Of a stretch of 64,000 nt of DNA, positions 25,517-36,359 are shown piece by piece. Each line of letters opens with the position of its first letter. The stretch's first letter is position 1. The notes under the pieces were generated by a model. That model saw only the letters and a list, made by a program, of their open reading frames with translations, was not told where the DNA came from and did not search any database. A program made the position numbers and the translations under genes. Location of the stretch: the NCBI GenBank assembly GCA_029204225.1, contig MU832038.1, positions 1 to 64,000 on the forward strand, written 5' to 3'. The stretch is from Diphasiastrum complanatum. Lineage: Eukaryota > Streptophyta > Lycopodiopsida > Lycopodiales > Lycopodiaceae.

Positions 25517-26277
25517 AAAGTGGTAATTGGATTAACCGCAATCTTCTTCACTGCTTCTCGAACAAAGCTTTACTCAGTGGCTTTGTAAAGATATCAGCTG
25601 TCATTTCCTTTGTGGGTATGAAGACTGTCTTCAGTATCTTCTTCTCAACTAAGTCCCGAATCACATAATACTTGATAGCTATGTGCTTCGTTTTTGAGTG
25701 AAATACAGGATCTTTCATAAGATAGATTGCTGAAGTGTTATCCATTAACAAGACATAAGGTTCAGAACTAGATTTATCAAATCTTTCCAATATCTGTTTA
25801 ATCCAGATAAGCTTGTTTGCCATCTTGGCTACTGCTACATATTCCGCTTCATAGAAAGATTGAGCTACTACTGTTTGCTTCTTGCTAATCCAGAGTATGG
25901 CTGAGCCAGATGCTAGAGTACAACCTCCTGAAATACTTTTGCTATCAACCTTCATGGATGCCCAGCTTGCGTCACTGTAAGATTCAATGTGAAATCCAGC
26001 TTCCTTCGAATAACAGAGTCCATAGTCTTTTGTTTCATGGAGATATTGTAGTACTCTCTTTGCCAACTTCCAATGCAACGATCCTGGCTTTTGATTATAT
26101 TGGCTCAGCCTGTATACTGCAAATGCTATATCAGGTCTGGTGTTGTCTGCTAGATATAACAATGATCCAATCAACCTATGATAGGGTCTTTTGGCCATTC
26201 ATTCCTCTTCCTCGAGAGTCTGCAGACAATTGGCCTTGTTCAGTATTGTTCTATGTATCATGGGAGTATGCACACCT
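25517..26277 (-). pseudogene. copia E RT end and RNase H
   Basis: Reversed copia polymerase end. From 26277 downward: a TP-type linker (GVHTPMIHRTIL), one in-frame stop before MAKRPYHRLIGSLLYLADNT, then TRPDIAFAVYRLSQYNQKPG, RNase H with ESYSDASWASMKVDSKSI, and AQSFYEAEYVAVAKMANKLI, and the terminal TADIFTKPLSKALFEKQ. About 216 codons are open from 26198 to 25548. The upstream part of the frame resumes at 32597 on the far side of copia C. The RNase H Asp and Glu residues are present, but the protein cannot be complete. Confidence 0.9.
26273..26277. other. target-site duplication of copia C, left (CACCT)
   Basis: CACCT directly beside the LTR end; an identical copy lies at 32592-32596. Confidence 0.92.
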
Positions 26278-27140
26278 TGATAAATTTTACAGTTTTTAGG
26301 ACAATAATGATTGTTCTTTACAATCATAGAGAGTTATTGGTTGCCTAATCAATGAATCTATCAAGTTCTACACATTAGATCTTGATCTAGATTCACTACA
26401 CTTGGATTTAAACAAGAGCAATGGATCAACACATCATTTTTTAGTGAGAGCGGCCTCACACGTGTGGAGTACTGTTCACTGTATGGCCTGCACCTGAAAC
26501 AACAAGTACAATGATACTAGATAGCAATCATACATAAAAATCACAAGACAAATGCCTAGAAACCTCACAAAAGTGTAGAGTGCAAAAGTCTCATAAATCT
26601 TCTTAGCAAAATGATGATCCTTTTATGGATCAAGTACATCCATGAGTTTGGTACAGTCCAGCAGGCCTTCACACGTGTGAAGAGTGCCACATCACTCAGA
26701 TCTATCCATTTGATCCATCCTTGATCCTTATCCAATAGTTGACCTTCTAGAATATGACTAAAATCCAAAAAGCTAGTCTCCTAGAATATAGGAATATTCC
26801 CTACAAAATAGGATATAAGGAAAATGGTCAACTCTTATCTTCTAGTACTCTATACACACGTGTGAACATCCACTTGCCATGTGGGAGCATTTACTCATGC
26901 ACATGCAAGGAAAAGCTAATTTGTAGGTGACTACTCAACTTGACTAAAAAACTAGTCATTTCATGTTCACACTAACTAGAATGATACAAAATCAATTTGG
27001 ATATATACAAACATGAAAAGTACATCCTTTCACACGTGGGAACAGGCTCCACACGTGTGAAATCAGATCATCAACATATTCTAATGTTTGATGAATATTT
27101 ACATGAACCAATGTCAAGTGAGAAGTGACAATTTTCAACA
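26278..27140 (-). mobile_element. copia C 3' LTR
   Basis: Minus strand TGTTGAAAATTG...TTTATCA, after the polypurine tract at 27141-27154 (GTGAGGAGGAG). It contains five copies of the CACACGTG core, for example at about 26458, 26671, 26854, 27031 and 27051; most extend to CACACGTGTG. Confidence 0.95.
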
Positions 27141-27153
27141 CTCCTCCTCACTT

Positions 27154-30100
27154 CTAACTTGGCAAATATAGTGTACATCTATCTACAATTCCAAGAGCAT
27201 ATCTTAACTTAAAAAATGGATCTTTGGAAAATGGTTTGGTTAAGATATCAGCTATGCATTCAGATGATGGTACATGATGTAGTTGCACTTCCTTGGATTG
27301 TACCTTCTCCCTCACAAAGTGGTGAGCTATCTCAATATGCTTTGTTCTAGCATGGAAGATAGGATTTGAAGCAATTTGTTGAGAAGCTTGATTGTCACAA
27401 AATATGTAAGGGATCTCCTCGGCCTCTAGCACATGTAGTTCCATCAAGAGTCTTCTTAGCCATAGGAGCTCTTTGGTTGTTGAAGTCAATGCCTTGTACT
27501 CGGCTTCACAAGAAGATAGTGAGATTGTATCTTGCTTTTTGGAAAGCCAAGATATCACTCCTCCACAAAGAAATGTTGCAAATGCACTAATGGACTTCCT
27601 ATCCATCTTGTCACCTGCAAAATCTGAATCCGAGTAGGCTCTGAAGTGCAAGTTAGATCCTTCATAAAGTATGCCAAAAAATCTAGTACTAGAAACATAT
27701 CTAAGTACTCTCTTGGCACTTTTCCAATGATGAACTAAAGGAGCTTGCATACTTTGACTCAACTTGCTTACACAAAAACTTAAGTCAGGTCTAGTGATAG
27801 TTAAATAGATTAGAGAGCCTATAAGCTTCCTAAAGAGGGTGATGTCCTCAAAGGATGCTTCATCACCTTCATTAGTTGCTTTCACAACATGCTCCATAGG
27901 GGTGTCAATCCCCTTAAAATCTTTCATACCAAATCTTTCAAGAATGGAAGTAGCATACTTAGATTGACTTATGAAAGTACAATTGCTACTTCTAGACACT
28001 TCTATTCCAAGTATAAACTTTAGGAAGCCTAGATCTACCATCTTGAACTCACTAGATAAGTCAACTTTTACTTTGCCTATGCCATCATCATCATTTTCTG
28101 TCATAATGATGTCATCAACATAAAGAACCAAAATGATGATCTTTCCTTCATTGCATTTGAAATATAAAGAAGGTTCATAAGCACTTAGTACAAAGCCAAG
28201 GGAATAGAGAAAATCATGCAACCTAGAGTACCAAGCTCTAGGTGCTTGCTTCAAGCCATATAGGCTCTTCCTTAAGTAGCACACCTTTTGCTCCTCACCA
28301 ACCTTGATGAAGCCCTCGAGTTGCATCATGTAGATTTCCTCTTCTAAGAAGCCATTCAAGAAGGCATTTGTCACATCCATTTGGTAGAGATCCCATTTGA
28401 ACAAAGTAGCAATGCAAATGATTAATCTAATAGTTACAAGCTTAGCTACAGGTGCAAATGTTTCTTCATAATCCAATCCTTTTATTTGAAGAAATCCCTT
28501 AGCAACAAGCCTAGCTTTGTACTTACTAATAGATCCATCTTGATTGTACTTAATTCTATAAATCCACTTACATGCAAGTGGTTTCTTTCCTCTTGGAAGA
28601 TTTACAAGATTCCAAGTATGATTCTCTTCTAATGCATCATACTCTACTTGCATTGCATCTCTCCAAACTTTAGATTTATATGCTTCTTCAAAAGATGATG
28701 GTTCTTCAAGCAATGTAGCTAAAAAAGAGTAAGAGGTAGAAGATGTAGAGTCTTCCTTTTGCTTTCCCTTGTCCACGTAGGTAAGCCTTGAGGGCTCGGC
28801 CTTGCTCCTTGATGATCTTCTTGGCCCCTTTTGACTCGGATCCAAATCTCCATCCTCGGGTTTGTCATGATCCTCTTTGGGTTTGTCAAGATCCTCCTCG
28901 GATTTGTCAAGATCTTCAATGCACAATGGGTTAGATCCATTTGACAAGCTCTTAGCAAATTGTGACTCATCAAAAAGTACATCCTTACTTACCTTTACTT
29001 TCTTGGATGTAGGATTACATATCCTATATCCCTTGCTATTTTCTCCATAGCCAGCAAAGATTCCTTTGAAGGAAGTAGCATCTTCTTTCCTTCTAGTCTC
29101 CAAAGGAATGTGTACATAACAAGTACATCCAAAGATCTTAAAATCTTTTACATTGGGTTTCTTATCAAACAAGGCTTGATAAGGTGAGATCCCATCTATA
29201 ACACTACTAGGATGTCTATTACACAAATAATTTGCACATGTTATGGCTTCTCCCCAAAATGAGATGGGAAGTGATGCATCAAGTCTCAAAGACTTTGCAC
29301 ACTCACATAGACTCCTATTTTTCCTCTCGGCTACCCCATTTTGTTGAGGGGTGTAGGAACAAGTGTATTGTAACTTAATACCATTGATCTCACAAAAGTC
29401 TTTCATTTTATTGGAGGTGTACTCTCCTCCATTATCACATCTTAGTGCTTTGATAGAAGTACTAAGTTGTTTCTCTACTAGAGACTTGAACTTAATGAAA
29501 GCTTCATAAACAAGACTTTTCTTTGATAGTAACTCAATCCATGTGAATCTAGTACAATCATCTATAAAAGCTACATACATCAAGGCACCTCCATTACTTG
29601 CATGTGAAAAACTATGTACATCAGAATGTATGAGATCCAAGGGAGAGAGAGATCTTGATGAAGATCTCTTGTAAGAAGACTTGTGTGACTTTGCAAGGCC
29701 ACATGCCTCACACATCTTTCCACACTTCTTGAAAGCTCTTGGTAGGCCGAGAGCTAGTTCCTTGCTTGCCATTGACTCCATAGATTGAAGATTAGGATGG
29801 CCTAATCTCTTATGCCAAAGCTCCACTTGAGTTAGCTCCTCCCTAGCCAAGTTCACACTTTCACTTGCAACATTAGCATCCAACTTGAAAATTTTACCTT
29901 GCTTAATGCCACTAGCTATGCACTTATCATTTTTCAAGATGGAACAAACTCCATTCTTGAAATGTACATCTAATCCATTGTCCATTAATTGTCCTACACT
30001 AAGCAAGTTTCTTGAAATGGTAGGAACATACAAAACATTATCTAGATCTATCCTTTTAAATGTTCCTAAGCAAAGAGGTATAGATCCTATGCCATCTATC

Positions 30101-30189
30101 TTGCATGCTTGATCACTAGCAGTGTATATTGACTTCTTAAAGTCATTACAAGATAGAAGAGTAGAAAAATAATGCTTGTTAAAGGACAT
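27154..30189 (-). CDS. copia C Pol (protease end, integrase, RT, RNase H), 1011 codons
   Basis: Long uninterrupted reversed Pol frame. Domains in order: protease end (DLDNVLYVPTISRNLLSVGQ), preintegrase (LWHKRLGHPNLQSMESMASK), integrase core (LIHSDVHSFSHA, ALRCDNGGEYTSNKM and PQQNGVAERKNRSL giving D, D and E), RT (YKARLVAKGFLQIKGLDYEE, DVTNAFLNGFLEEE, LYVDDIIMT as the active-site box), RNase H (SDSDFAGDKMDRKSI and SSCEAEYKALT) and the end ADILTKPFSKDPFF. The start given is only the first Met after the frameshift. The true protease start lies upstream in another frame: one G is missing in the codons for DSGASS at about 30208, so the catalytic D-S-G is separated from the rest. The polyprotein would not be made whole. 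Confidence 0.95.
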   Translation of the reverse strand: MSFNKHYFSTLLSCNDFKKSIYTASDQACKIDGIGSIPLCLGTFKRIDLDNVLYVPTISRNLLSVGQLMDNGLDVHFKNGVCSILKNDKCIASGIKQGKIFKLDANVASESVNLAREELTQVELWHKRLGHPNLQSMESMASKELALGLPRAFKKCGKMCEACGLAKSHKSSYKRSSSRSLSPLDLIHSDVHSFSHASNGGALMYVAFIDDCTRFTWIELLSKKSLVYEAFIKFKSLVEKQLSTSIKALRCDNGGEYTSNKMKDFCEINGIKLQYTCSYTPQQNGVAERKNRSLCECAKSLRLDASLPISFWGEAITCANYLCNRHPSSVIDGISPYQALFDKKPNVKDFKIFGCTCYVHIPLETRRKEDATSFKGIFAGYGENSKGYRICNPTSKKVKVSKDVLFDESQFAKSLSNGSNPLCIEDLDKSEEDLDKPKEDHDKPEDGDLDPSQKGPRRSSRSKAEPSRLTYVDKGKQKEDSTSSTSYSFLATLLEEPSSFEEAYKSKVWRDAMQVEYDALEENHTWNLVNLPRGKKPLACKWIYRIKYNQDGSISKYKARLVAKGFLQIKGLDYEETFAPVAKLVTIRLIICIATLFKWDLYQMDVTNAFLNGFLEEEIYMMQLEGFIKVGEEQKVCYLRKSLYGLKQAPRAWYSRLHDFLYSLGFVLSAYEPSLYFKCNEGKIIILVLYVDDIIMTENDDDGIGKVKVDLSSEFKMVDLGFLKFILGIEVSRSSNCTFISQSKYATSILERFGMKDFKGIDTPMEHVVKATNEGDEASFEDITLFRKLIGSLIYLTITRPDLSFCVSKLSQSMQAPLVHHWKSAKRVLRYVSSTRFFGILYEGSNLHFRAYSDSDFAGDKMDRKSISAFATFLCGGVISWLSKKQDTISLSSCEAEYKALTSTTKELLWLRRLLMELHVLEAEEIPYIFCDNQASQQIASNPIFHARTKHIEIAHHFVREKVQSKEVQLHHVPSSECIADILTKPFSKDPFFKLRYALGIVDRCTLYLPS

Positions 30190-30359
30190 GTGGGAACTAG
30201 CCCACTATCTATCCACCATGTGTCTTGACTTGAAGTTGGTGTAGATGCAACCATTAAGCATGTGTTGAATCCATCCTCATATTCTTCCTCTTGAGCAATG
30301 TCCCCTTGATCTCCTTTGGCTTGTTGATTCTTCTTCAAGTAGCATTCTGAGGCAAAGTG
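30190..30359 (-). pseudogene. copia C Gag-protease junction, frame-broken
   Basis: Bridges gag and pol. It encodes HFASECYLKKNQQAKGD (second half of the zinc knuckle) and, in the same frame, DTWWIDSG (start of the protease). It then shifts frame by loss of one base so that the following ASSHMSFNKHYF is in the Pol frame. The family member at 61001 (copia I) reads across the same place without a break. Confidence 0.88.
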
Positions 30360-31127
30360 TCATTTCTTTCCACAAAAGAAACACTTTAGTTTTGCCTTGT
30401 TCTTCACTTTGCCTTTGGAGGTAGATCCTCCATTCTTCATCTCGACCTCCTTGCCTTGATTTTTCTTGAATGGATTTTTCTTCTTCTTGCCTTTAGATGC
30501 AAAGTTAGCTTTCTCCTCTCCTCCATTAAGTGACATGCTATCCATTTTTGTCTTGAGGTGTAGAAGCCTACTCTCCTCGGCCACAAGAACATTGTGCAAC
30601 TTCTCAATGGATGGAAGAGAGTCTTGAATGGCAAATGATTGGACTAAGTTGGTGAACTCATCACCTAGACCATTCAAGATGATTTGTACTAGTTCTTGAT
30701 CTTGGATCTTCTCTCCTATTGCACTTAACTCCTTGTTAAGAGATTTGATGCTAAGGACATACTCTTGTCCACTCTCTCCACTTCCTTTCATGCTTTGGAA
30801 AACTTGATTTCTTAGCATGAGGATTCTTGAAGTATTGTTGGATTCGTAAATGCTCTTTAATGAATCCCAAGCCTCTTTGGATGAGGTAAAAGAAGACACC
30901 TCTTTCAAGAGGTCATTGCATACATTTAACTTTATGCAATGTAGAGCTAATCTTGCTCTCTTCTTGTATTTGGCTTGTTCTTGGGGAGTTTGAGGCTCTT
31001 CCTCTACTCCTTGAACTATGTCATATAGATCATGGATCACTAGGAGTGATTCCATTCTCACTTTCCAATAATTTGTGGAAGTGAGTCTCTCACTTGATTC
31101 CATCAAATATCCACCCATGGATGACAT
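30360..31127 (-). CDS. copia C Gag, 255 codons, ended by a stop in the zinc knuckle
   Basis: Capsid/nucleocapsid protein of the particle. It starts MSSMGGYLMESSERLTSTNY, then WKVRMESLLVIHDLYDIV, the UBN2 core (LLKEVSSFTSSKEAWDSLKS, QYVLSIKSLN-like GQEYVLSIKSLNKELSAIGE, QIILNGLGDEFTNLVQSFAI), and a basic linker. It ends KCFFCGKK with a TGA where the family has Gly (CFFCGKKGHFASEC). One substitution therefore separates Gag from Pol. H and I Gag are clearly related along the whole length. The leader 31128-31716 lies upstream and contains no gene. Confidence 0.93.
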   Translation of the reverse strand: MSSMGGYLMESSERLTSTNYWKVRMESLLVIHDLYDIVQGVEEEPQTPQEQAKYKKRARLALHCIKLNVCNDLLKEVSSFTSSKEAWDSLKSIYESNNTSRILMLRNQVFQSMKGSGESGQEYVLSIKSLNKELSAIGEKIQDQELVQIILNGLGDEFTNLVQSFAIQDSLPSIEKLHNVLVAEESRLLHLKTKMDSMSLNGGEEKANFASKGKKKKNPFKKNQGKEVEMKNGGSTSKGKVKNKAKLKCFFCGKK

Positions 31128-31716
31128 TATAGAATGAATGCTTTGTAAAAATCACAAAGATTTTTTTTTTTTTGAATTTTAAAAGATCTATGAAATGGCC
31201 TAAAGCTTACTTGAATGCCTATAGGCTCTTCTCTATCAAACTAGCACACAAGCTTGAATGATACTCAAAGATCTTACCAAAAATTCCTAGCTTTCACTCT
31301 CACAAAAAAAATTGCTTTACACTTTTCTTAGAGATTTCACTTCAACTAAGGATCTGAATAAATCAGCCTCTAAGATCTGATCTTAGACTCTAAAAAGAAA
31401 TGCTTCAATGATCCAAAACACTATTTGGTCATAGGCATTAGCTAGAATGAATCTAGATCAATACTATGCTTCAAAAAGCACCAAAAATGAACTAGTATTG
31501 TGATTTTGGGACCAACAAACACAAAGTAACTTGAATTGAAAGTTGCTGTACGGTTTCACACGTGTGAAAAGTACATACACAGTCTCCAAGTCATTTTGAT
31601 CCAAATGATTACAAGCTATCACTCTAGAAGAACTTGCCCTCACTAGTATTGGCCAAAAACAAATTTTGCCAATGATCTTTACAAGATTTATAATTCAATG
31701 ATCACTCTCTTACTTA

Positions 31717-31728
31717 GCTCTGATACCA
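31717..31728 (-). other. primer binding site of copia C
   Basis: Reverse complement TGGTATCAGAGC, directly after the LTR end TTTATCA. Confidence 0.95.
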
Positions 31729-32591
31729 TGATAAATTTTACAGTTTTTAGGACAATAATGATTGTTCTTTACAATCATAGAGAGTTATTGGTTGCTTAAT
31801 CAATGAATCTATCAAGTTCTACACATTAGATCTTGATCTAGATTCACTACACTTGGATTTAAGCAAGAGCAAAGGATCAACACATCATTTTTTAGTGAGA
31901 GCGGCCTCACACGTGTGGAGTATTGTCCACTGTATGGCCTGCACCTGAAACAACAAGTACAATGATACTAGATAGCAATCATACATAAAAATCACAAGAC
32001 AAATGCCTAGAAACCTCACAAAAGTGTAGAGTGCAAAAGTCTCATCAATCTTCTTAGCAAAATGATGATACTTTTATGGATCAAGTACATCCATGAGTTT
32101 GGTACAGTCCAGCAGGCCTTCACACGTGTGAAGAGTTCCACATCACTCAGATCTATCCATTTGATCCATCCTTGATCCTTATCCAATAGTTGACCTTCTA
32201 GAATATGACTAAAATCCAAAAAGCTAGTCTCCTAGAATATAGGAATATTCCCTACAAAATAGGATATAAGGAAAATGGTCAACTCTTATCTTCTAGTACT
32301 CTATACACACGTGTGAACATCCACTTGCCATGTGGGAGCATTTACTCATGCACATGCAAGGAAAAGCTAATTTGTAGGTGACTACTCAACTTGACTAAAA
32401 AACTAGTCATTTCATGTTCACACTAACTAGAATGATACAAAATCAATTTGGATATATACAAACATGAAAAGTACATCCTTTCACACGTGGGAACAGGCTC
32501 CACACGTGTGAAATCAGATCATCAACATATTCTAATGTTTGATGAATATTTACATGAACCAATGTCAAGTGAGAAGTGAAAATTTTCAACA
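31729..32591 (-). mobile_element. copia C 5' LTR
   Basis: Same length and termini as 26278-27140 with about 9 substitutions. Copies of the CACACGTG core lie near 31907, 32122, 32307, 32482 and 32501, at the same relative positions. Confidence 0.95.
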
Positions 32592-32596
32592 CACCT
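32592..32596. other. target-site duplication of copia C, right (CACCT)
   Basis: Identical to 26273-26277. Confidence 0.92.
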
Positions 32597-34195
32597 TTGC
32601 ATTCGAGCATGTTGAAGTCTTCAATGATCTTTTGAGTGTACTTTTGTTGGTGAAGATACAACTTACCACCTTCAAAGTCTCTCACATCTACAAGCCTAGA
32701 TAGATTTTAGCTTCTCCTAGGTCAGCGATCTCAAATATTTCAAAAATGTCTCTTTTGACATCTGAAACTAACTTATCTCTTCTTGAGAAGATAAGCGTGT
32801 CATCAACATAAACAGCTAAAATGATTATTTCGTTTTGAACATGCTTGATATAGACATTTGATTTAGCAAATAGAGGTTTGAAGCCTATGGAATGTAGTGC
32901 TTCGTCCTTCTTTCTATACCATTGTCTTGCTGCTTGTTTGAGACCATAAATGCATTTATTCATGTGACATCCATATTCTAGATTTTGTTGGCTTACAAAA
33001 CCAAGTGGTTGGTCCATGAATAAGTCTTCTTCCAATTCTGCATTTTCTCATCCACAATATGGATTTTTAGATCATGAGCCACTGCATACGCGAATAACAA
33101 GCGAATTGATGTATGTTTGACTATTGGTGAGAAAGTATCAGTGTAGTCGATCCCATGCTTTTGTGAAAAACCTTTTGCAACCAACCTTGCCTTGTATATG
33201 ATGTTTTCTCCATCAGGACCTGTTTTAATCTTGTAGATCCACTTGCACTTGACTGGTTTTCTGCCATCAGGTACAGGTGCAAGTGTCCATACATTGTTCT
33301 TATACATGGATGACATTTCGTCCTCCATTGTCTGAATCCAATGATCTTTATCTGGTCCATCTACAGCTTCCTCGAATATTTGAGGTTCGTCAACGAATCC
33401 ACAAAATTCGATGGCCGTATTAAAAACATCCTAACCGTACCTTTCTAGTGGTTTTCGTTGTCTGTTTGATCTTCTCACATGTGGTTTCGAGTTTGACTCT
33501 TCAGGTTTTGAGTTCTATTCTGATTCAAACTTTTTTTGCTGGAATTTGAGCTGGCGATTCGAGTCTGTCAGGCACTCGATCTTGGTTTCTCTCTGAATAT
33601 GGTAATTCTCTTTCATCTTTTGCTTGTTTTTCTTCTGTTGTCGTTGGTAGCTCATAATAATTTATGAGAATTTCATAGATGACTAGATCATTGTCTGCTA
33701 TATATTTTGTCTAATCACATTTAACATCTCGAACAACTTTTATTTTGTCAGTTTCGGGTACATAAACACAATAATATGACAAACGTAACTCGAATCCTAC
33801 CAGAAAACCTTGTTTTGTCTTTTCATCAAGTTTCTTTCTCAGCTTATCTGGTATGTGCATATACATTGCACATCCAAATGTTCGAACAAATGCTAGATAA
33901 TTTGATGTAGCCACTACTTTTGCCCACAACTGTTTTGGTGCTTTCGGATGAGCCATCGTACACTTTCATCAGTGTGCGATTCCTTCGTTCAGCTATTCCA
34001 TTGTGCTAAGGTGTGTAAGATGCAGTCTTCGTGTGCATAATACCTCGATCAGTACAATAAATTTTGAATTCGTTGGAAATGTACTCACCTCCATGATCTG
34101 TGCAAATTTGCTTCAGCTTATTGCCTAGCTTTTTTTCAGTCCAATTTGTATACTCAACGAATTTCTCGAAAGCTTCAGATTTGGTACAAATAAAA
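32597..34195 (-). pseudogene. copia E integrase and RT, broken
   Basis: Reversed. The integrase core near 34190-33950 has an altered active-site block (DHGGEYISNEFKIYC for the usual DNGGE) and GIAERRNRTL. An internal deletion then joins PKAPKQLWAKVVATSNYL to VRTFGCAMYMHIPDKLRKK (33956-33711). RT follows with NNVWTLAPVPDGRKPVKCKW and YKARLVAKGFSQKHGIDYTD (33328-32993), then MDQPLGFVSQ, YGLKQAARQWYRKKDE and LAVYVDDTLIFSRRD (YVDD box), and LGLKIYRDF-like sequence to NMLECKG at 32597. This continues as GVHTP at 26277. Stops and frame changes are frequent. Confidence 0.88.
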
Positions 34196-34435
34196 TATAC
34201 TATAGCGAACTTGCTGAAGAGAGTTCTTTGTGAAGGTTACTGACATGTCTGTATCGACTATCTTAGCAACAAATAGAAGATCTTTATCAAGAGTAGGGAC
34301 ATAGAGAACTTCCTCCAGTTTCTTGTCTCCCTGATTCGTGTCCAGCCATAATACACCAATTCCATCAACCACGTGTTTAGAACTGTCTCCAAGTATAATG
34401 AATCTCGAATAGTTCGTCTTCTTGTACTCAGACAA
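34196..34435 (-). pseudogene. copia E protease, C-terminal part
   Basis: Encodes EYKKTNYSRFIILGDSSKHV, GIGVLWLDTNQ, then LEEVLYVPTLDKDLLFVAKI, the second half of a copia protease including the 'LYVP.L..NLLSV' block. The catalytic half (DSGATSHF) is 3 kb away at about 37540 on the same strand, separated by the block 34436-37485. Confidence 0.85.
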
Positions 34436-35465
34436 AATGGGTCAAAGAAAGAATCATTCAGAACCGGCAACTCACTCAATGCCGCAAGCTCTTCATCTAG
34501 GAACTTCATTGTTTCCTCCCGCTCAGTTGCCGTCGGAGAAGGGCTTTTTTCTCGTGGTGGCTGCTGCTGCTGCTGGTCCTCCTGCTACTGCTGGTCTTCT
34601 TGCTGCTGCTACTCAGTCTGGTCCTCCTGTGCAGCTGCTGTATGGGCCATGTCCTCCTCACCCTCCTTCCATCTGTTTGTTTATCATCAGTTCACTGTTC
34701 TTATGAGAAATTCCCAGTTTTTGATAGTCTTACTGAATCAGCTGATAGATCATTGCAAATGTCTTGCGGAGACCAACTACCACCTACAATGGTTGATCAG
34801 CCAAAAGAAGACCTAAGAAAGCAGGCGAAGCAGCTAGACAAAAAAAAGAGATAAGCAAAGAAGCTACGGAGGAAGGGACAAAACTTAAGCAACAGTTGAG
34901 GCTGATCGATCTTGATCAAAAGAAACTCTTTGGAGCAATGATAGTTGGATCCCCTCCTATGAAGCCCGAAGAGATCCGAAAGTAATGGATCAAAAGAAAG
35001 AGTTGTAGAAAAAGAAAGACGAAGACAACCGTGAACCTGCAAAATAAAGCGAGCTCCTCACCCAGCGAGTGGTGGTCAAAGCTCGACATTGCAAGTGTCT
35101 AAGGCTGCAACTGTAGAACTATCAGTTCCTTCACCCTCCCACCAAGCCTTCATCATGTTTCCTTACCATTACCAAACCATCCGTCCAATCTGTTCCTACC
35201 ACCAATGTGTTGATGAGTCCATTCCCTTGAAGACTGATAACCAAGGTTTGTGCAACCTATCAGGAAAGAGCATCGACAAGACTGGAACTTTACTGAGACA
35301 GGAACTACAGAAACGTCTGGAAGCAAAATGGAGGACAGACCTCCAAAAGTTAGTGCCTGCCAAGAAACCAAAGATGAAATCGTCAATGGCAGATACAAGA
35401 GATAAGAAAAAGACACGAGGGATGCACTCAATTCCGCATTTTTGGTGACTGAGCCCCCTCTTCCC
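34436..35465. other. unassigned block inside copia E; possible gene fragments
   Basis: I do not recognise this. It is less AT-rich than its surroundings. The plus strand has a GCT/CTG-rich stretch (34555-34640) that reads Ala- or Cys-rich in different frames, then a Lys-rich stretch with PKEDLRKQAKQLDKKKR (about 34800-34853), then KLFGAMIVGSPPMKPEEIRK (about 34923-34983). A 119-codon frame at 35089-35448 includes TGTLLRQELQKRLEAKWRTD and a basic end. Frames change between these blocks, so if it was a gene it is broken. It could be captured host sequence or an old exon of the neighbour at 36360-37485. Confidence 0.35.
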
Positions 35466-35479
35466 ACTGAGCAACAACA

Positions 35480-35915
35480 TGAAAACATAGTACTTCGGTT
35501 TTAATCCACTCCTTGGACTTGAGTGAATCTTTTAGCCACCAACTGTGCTTTCTATTTAGCAATGGAGCCATCAGAGTTGATCTTCTTCTTGAAAATCCAC
35601 TTGTTGTCGATAACTCTCTTGTGAGTGGGGAAGTTGACCAGTGTCCATGTCTGATTCGTCAAAAGTGAGTTGTATTCGCTTTCCATAGCTTCTTGCCACT
35701 TCACAGCATCCTTGGAGTTAATTGCTTCGGCTAGGCTCTCTGGTTCTTCTGATGAAGTCCAGAATGATTGAGGTGCATACCTCTCAGAAACTGTCTGATT
35801 CCATGAGGATCTGCGGACGTTGGGTTGACCAGGATGCGCTAATTCTTCTTCTTGAACTTCTCTAGATCTGCTCGAGCTTGTTTGGTCTAGTCTGGTGACA
35901 GGTATTGTCTACTGC
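35480..35915 (-). pseudogene. copia RT N-terminal fragment
   Basis: Reversed. It encodes EPESLAEAINSKDAVKWQEA, MESEYNSLLTNQTWTLVNFP, RVIDNKWIFKKKINSDGSIA, then a stop and KAQLVAKRFTQVQG, the entry of the copia RT domain. A Ser-rich, weakly conserved tether precedes it. It is not contiguous with the copia E frame, which has its own RT entry at 33328, so it is a separate relic within the foreign block. Confidence 0.82.
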
Positions 35916-36359
35916 TCGGCTTTTGTAGCTGTAGCTACAGATTCTGTTGAAAAATCATCAATATTAGAAGGTTGAATGCTATGTAGAATAGGATGAAATA
36001 ACATAGTATTATTTATCGATGAACACGATGACATTTGTTTTGGGACTTTGACCTGAAAAAGAGTGATTTTTTTCGGTGTTTTTTAATGGTCCTAGTTTTA
36101 GGCCAAAATCATGGATTTTTTTAATAAATCTCTAAATTTTGTTTTTTAAGAAAGCCAAAAAATGCATATTTTAAATAAAGAACTACAAGTTTTTTCTTGC
36201 AAAATTCATAAAACCATTATGATTACAAAAGAAATAATAATTCAAGAGAACAAATGATTTTTGAAACTCAAAATCCCATTGAAATACAAAATAACTTAAG
36301 TTATATTTGCACATTCTTTTTTTTAAAGTATATTTTCTAAGGAATTTTCACTGATGCCT

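Larger units (their letters stand above)
26278..32591 (-). mobile_element. copia C, nearly complete element (6.3 kb)
   Basis: Both LTRs (26278-27140 and 31729-32591, 863 bp each), primer site, gag, pol and polypurine tract are present in the right order, flanked by CACCT on both sides. By eye the LTRs differ at about 9 sites. Coding damage is small: one stop in the Gag zinc knuckle and one 1-nt deletion at the protease active site. It lies in the RT gene of copia E. Confidence 0.95.

Noticed and set aside
34373-34816. 147-codon plus-strand frame rich in Cys and Ser
   Set aside because: Its Cys/Trp/Ser run comes from a GCTGCTGCT-like repeat read in an alternative frame, and I see no Cys-rich domain pattern; the region is kept only as an unassigned block.
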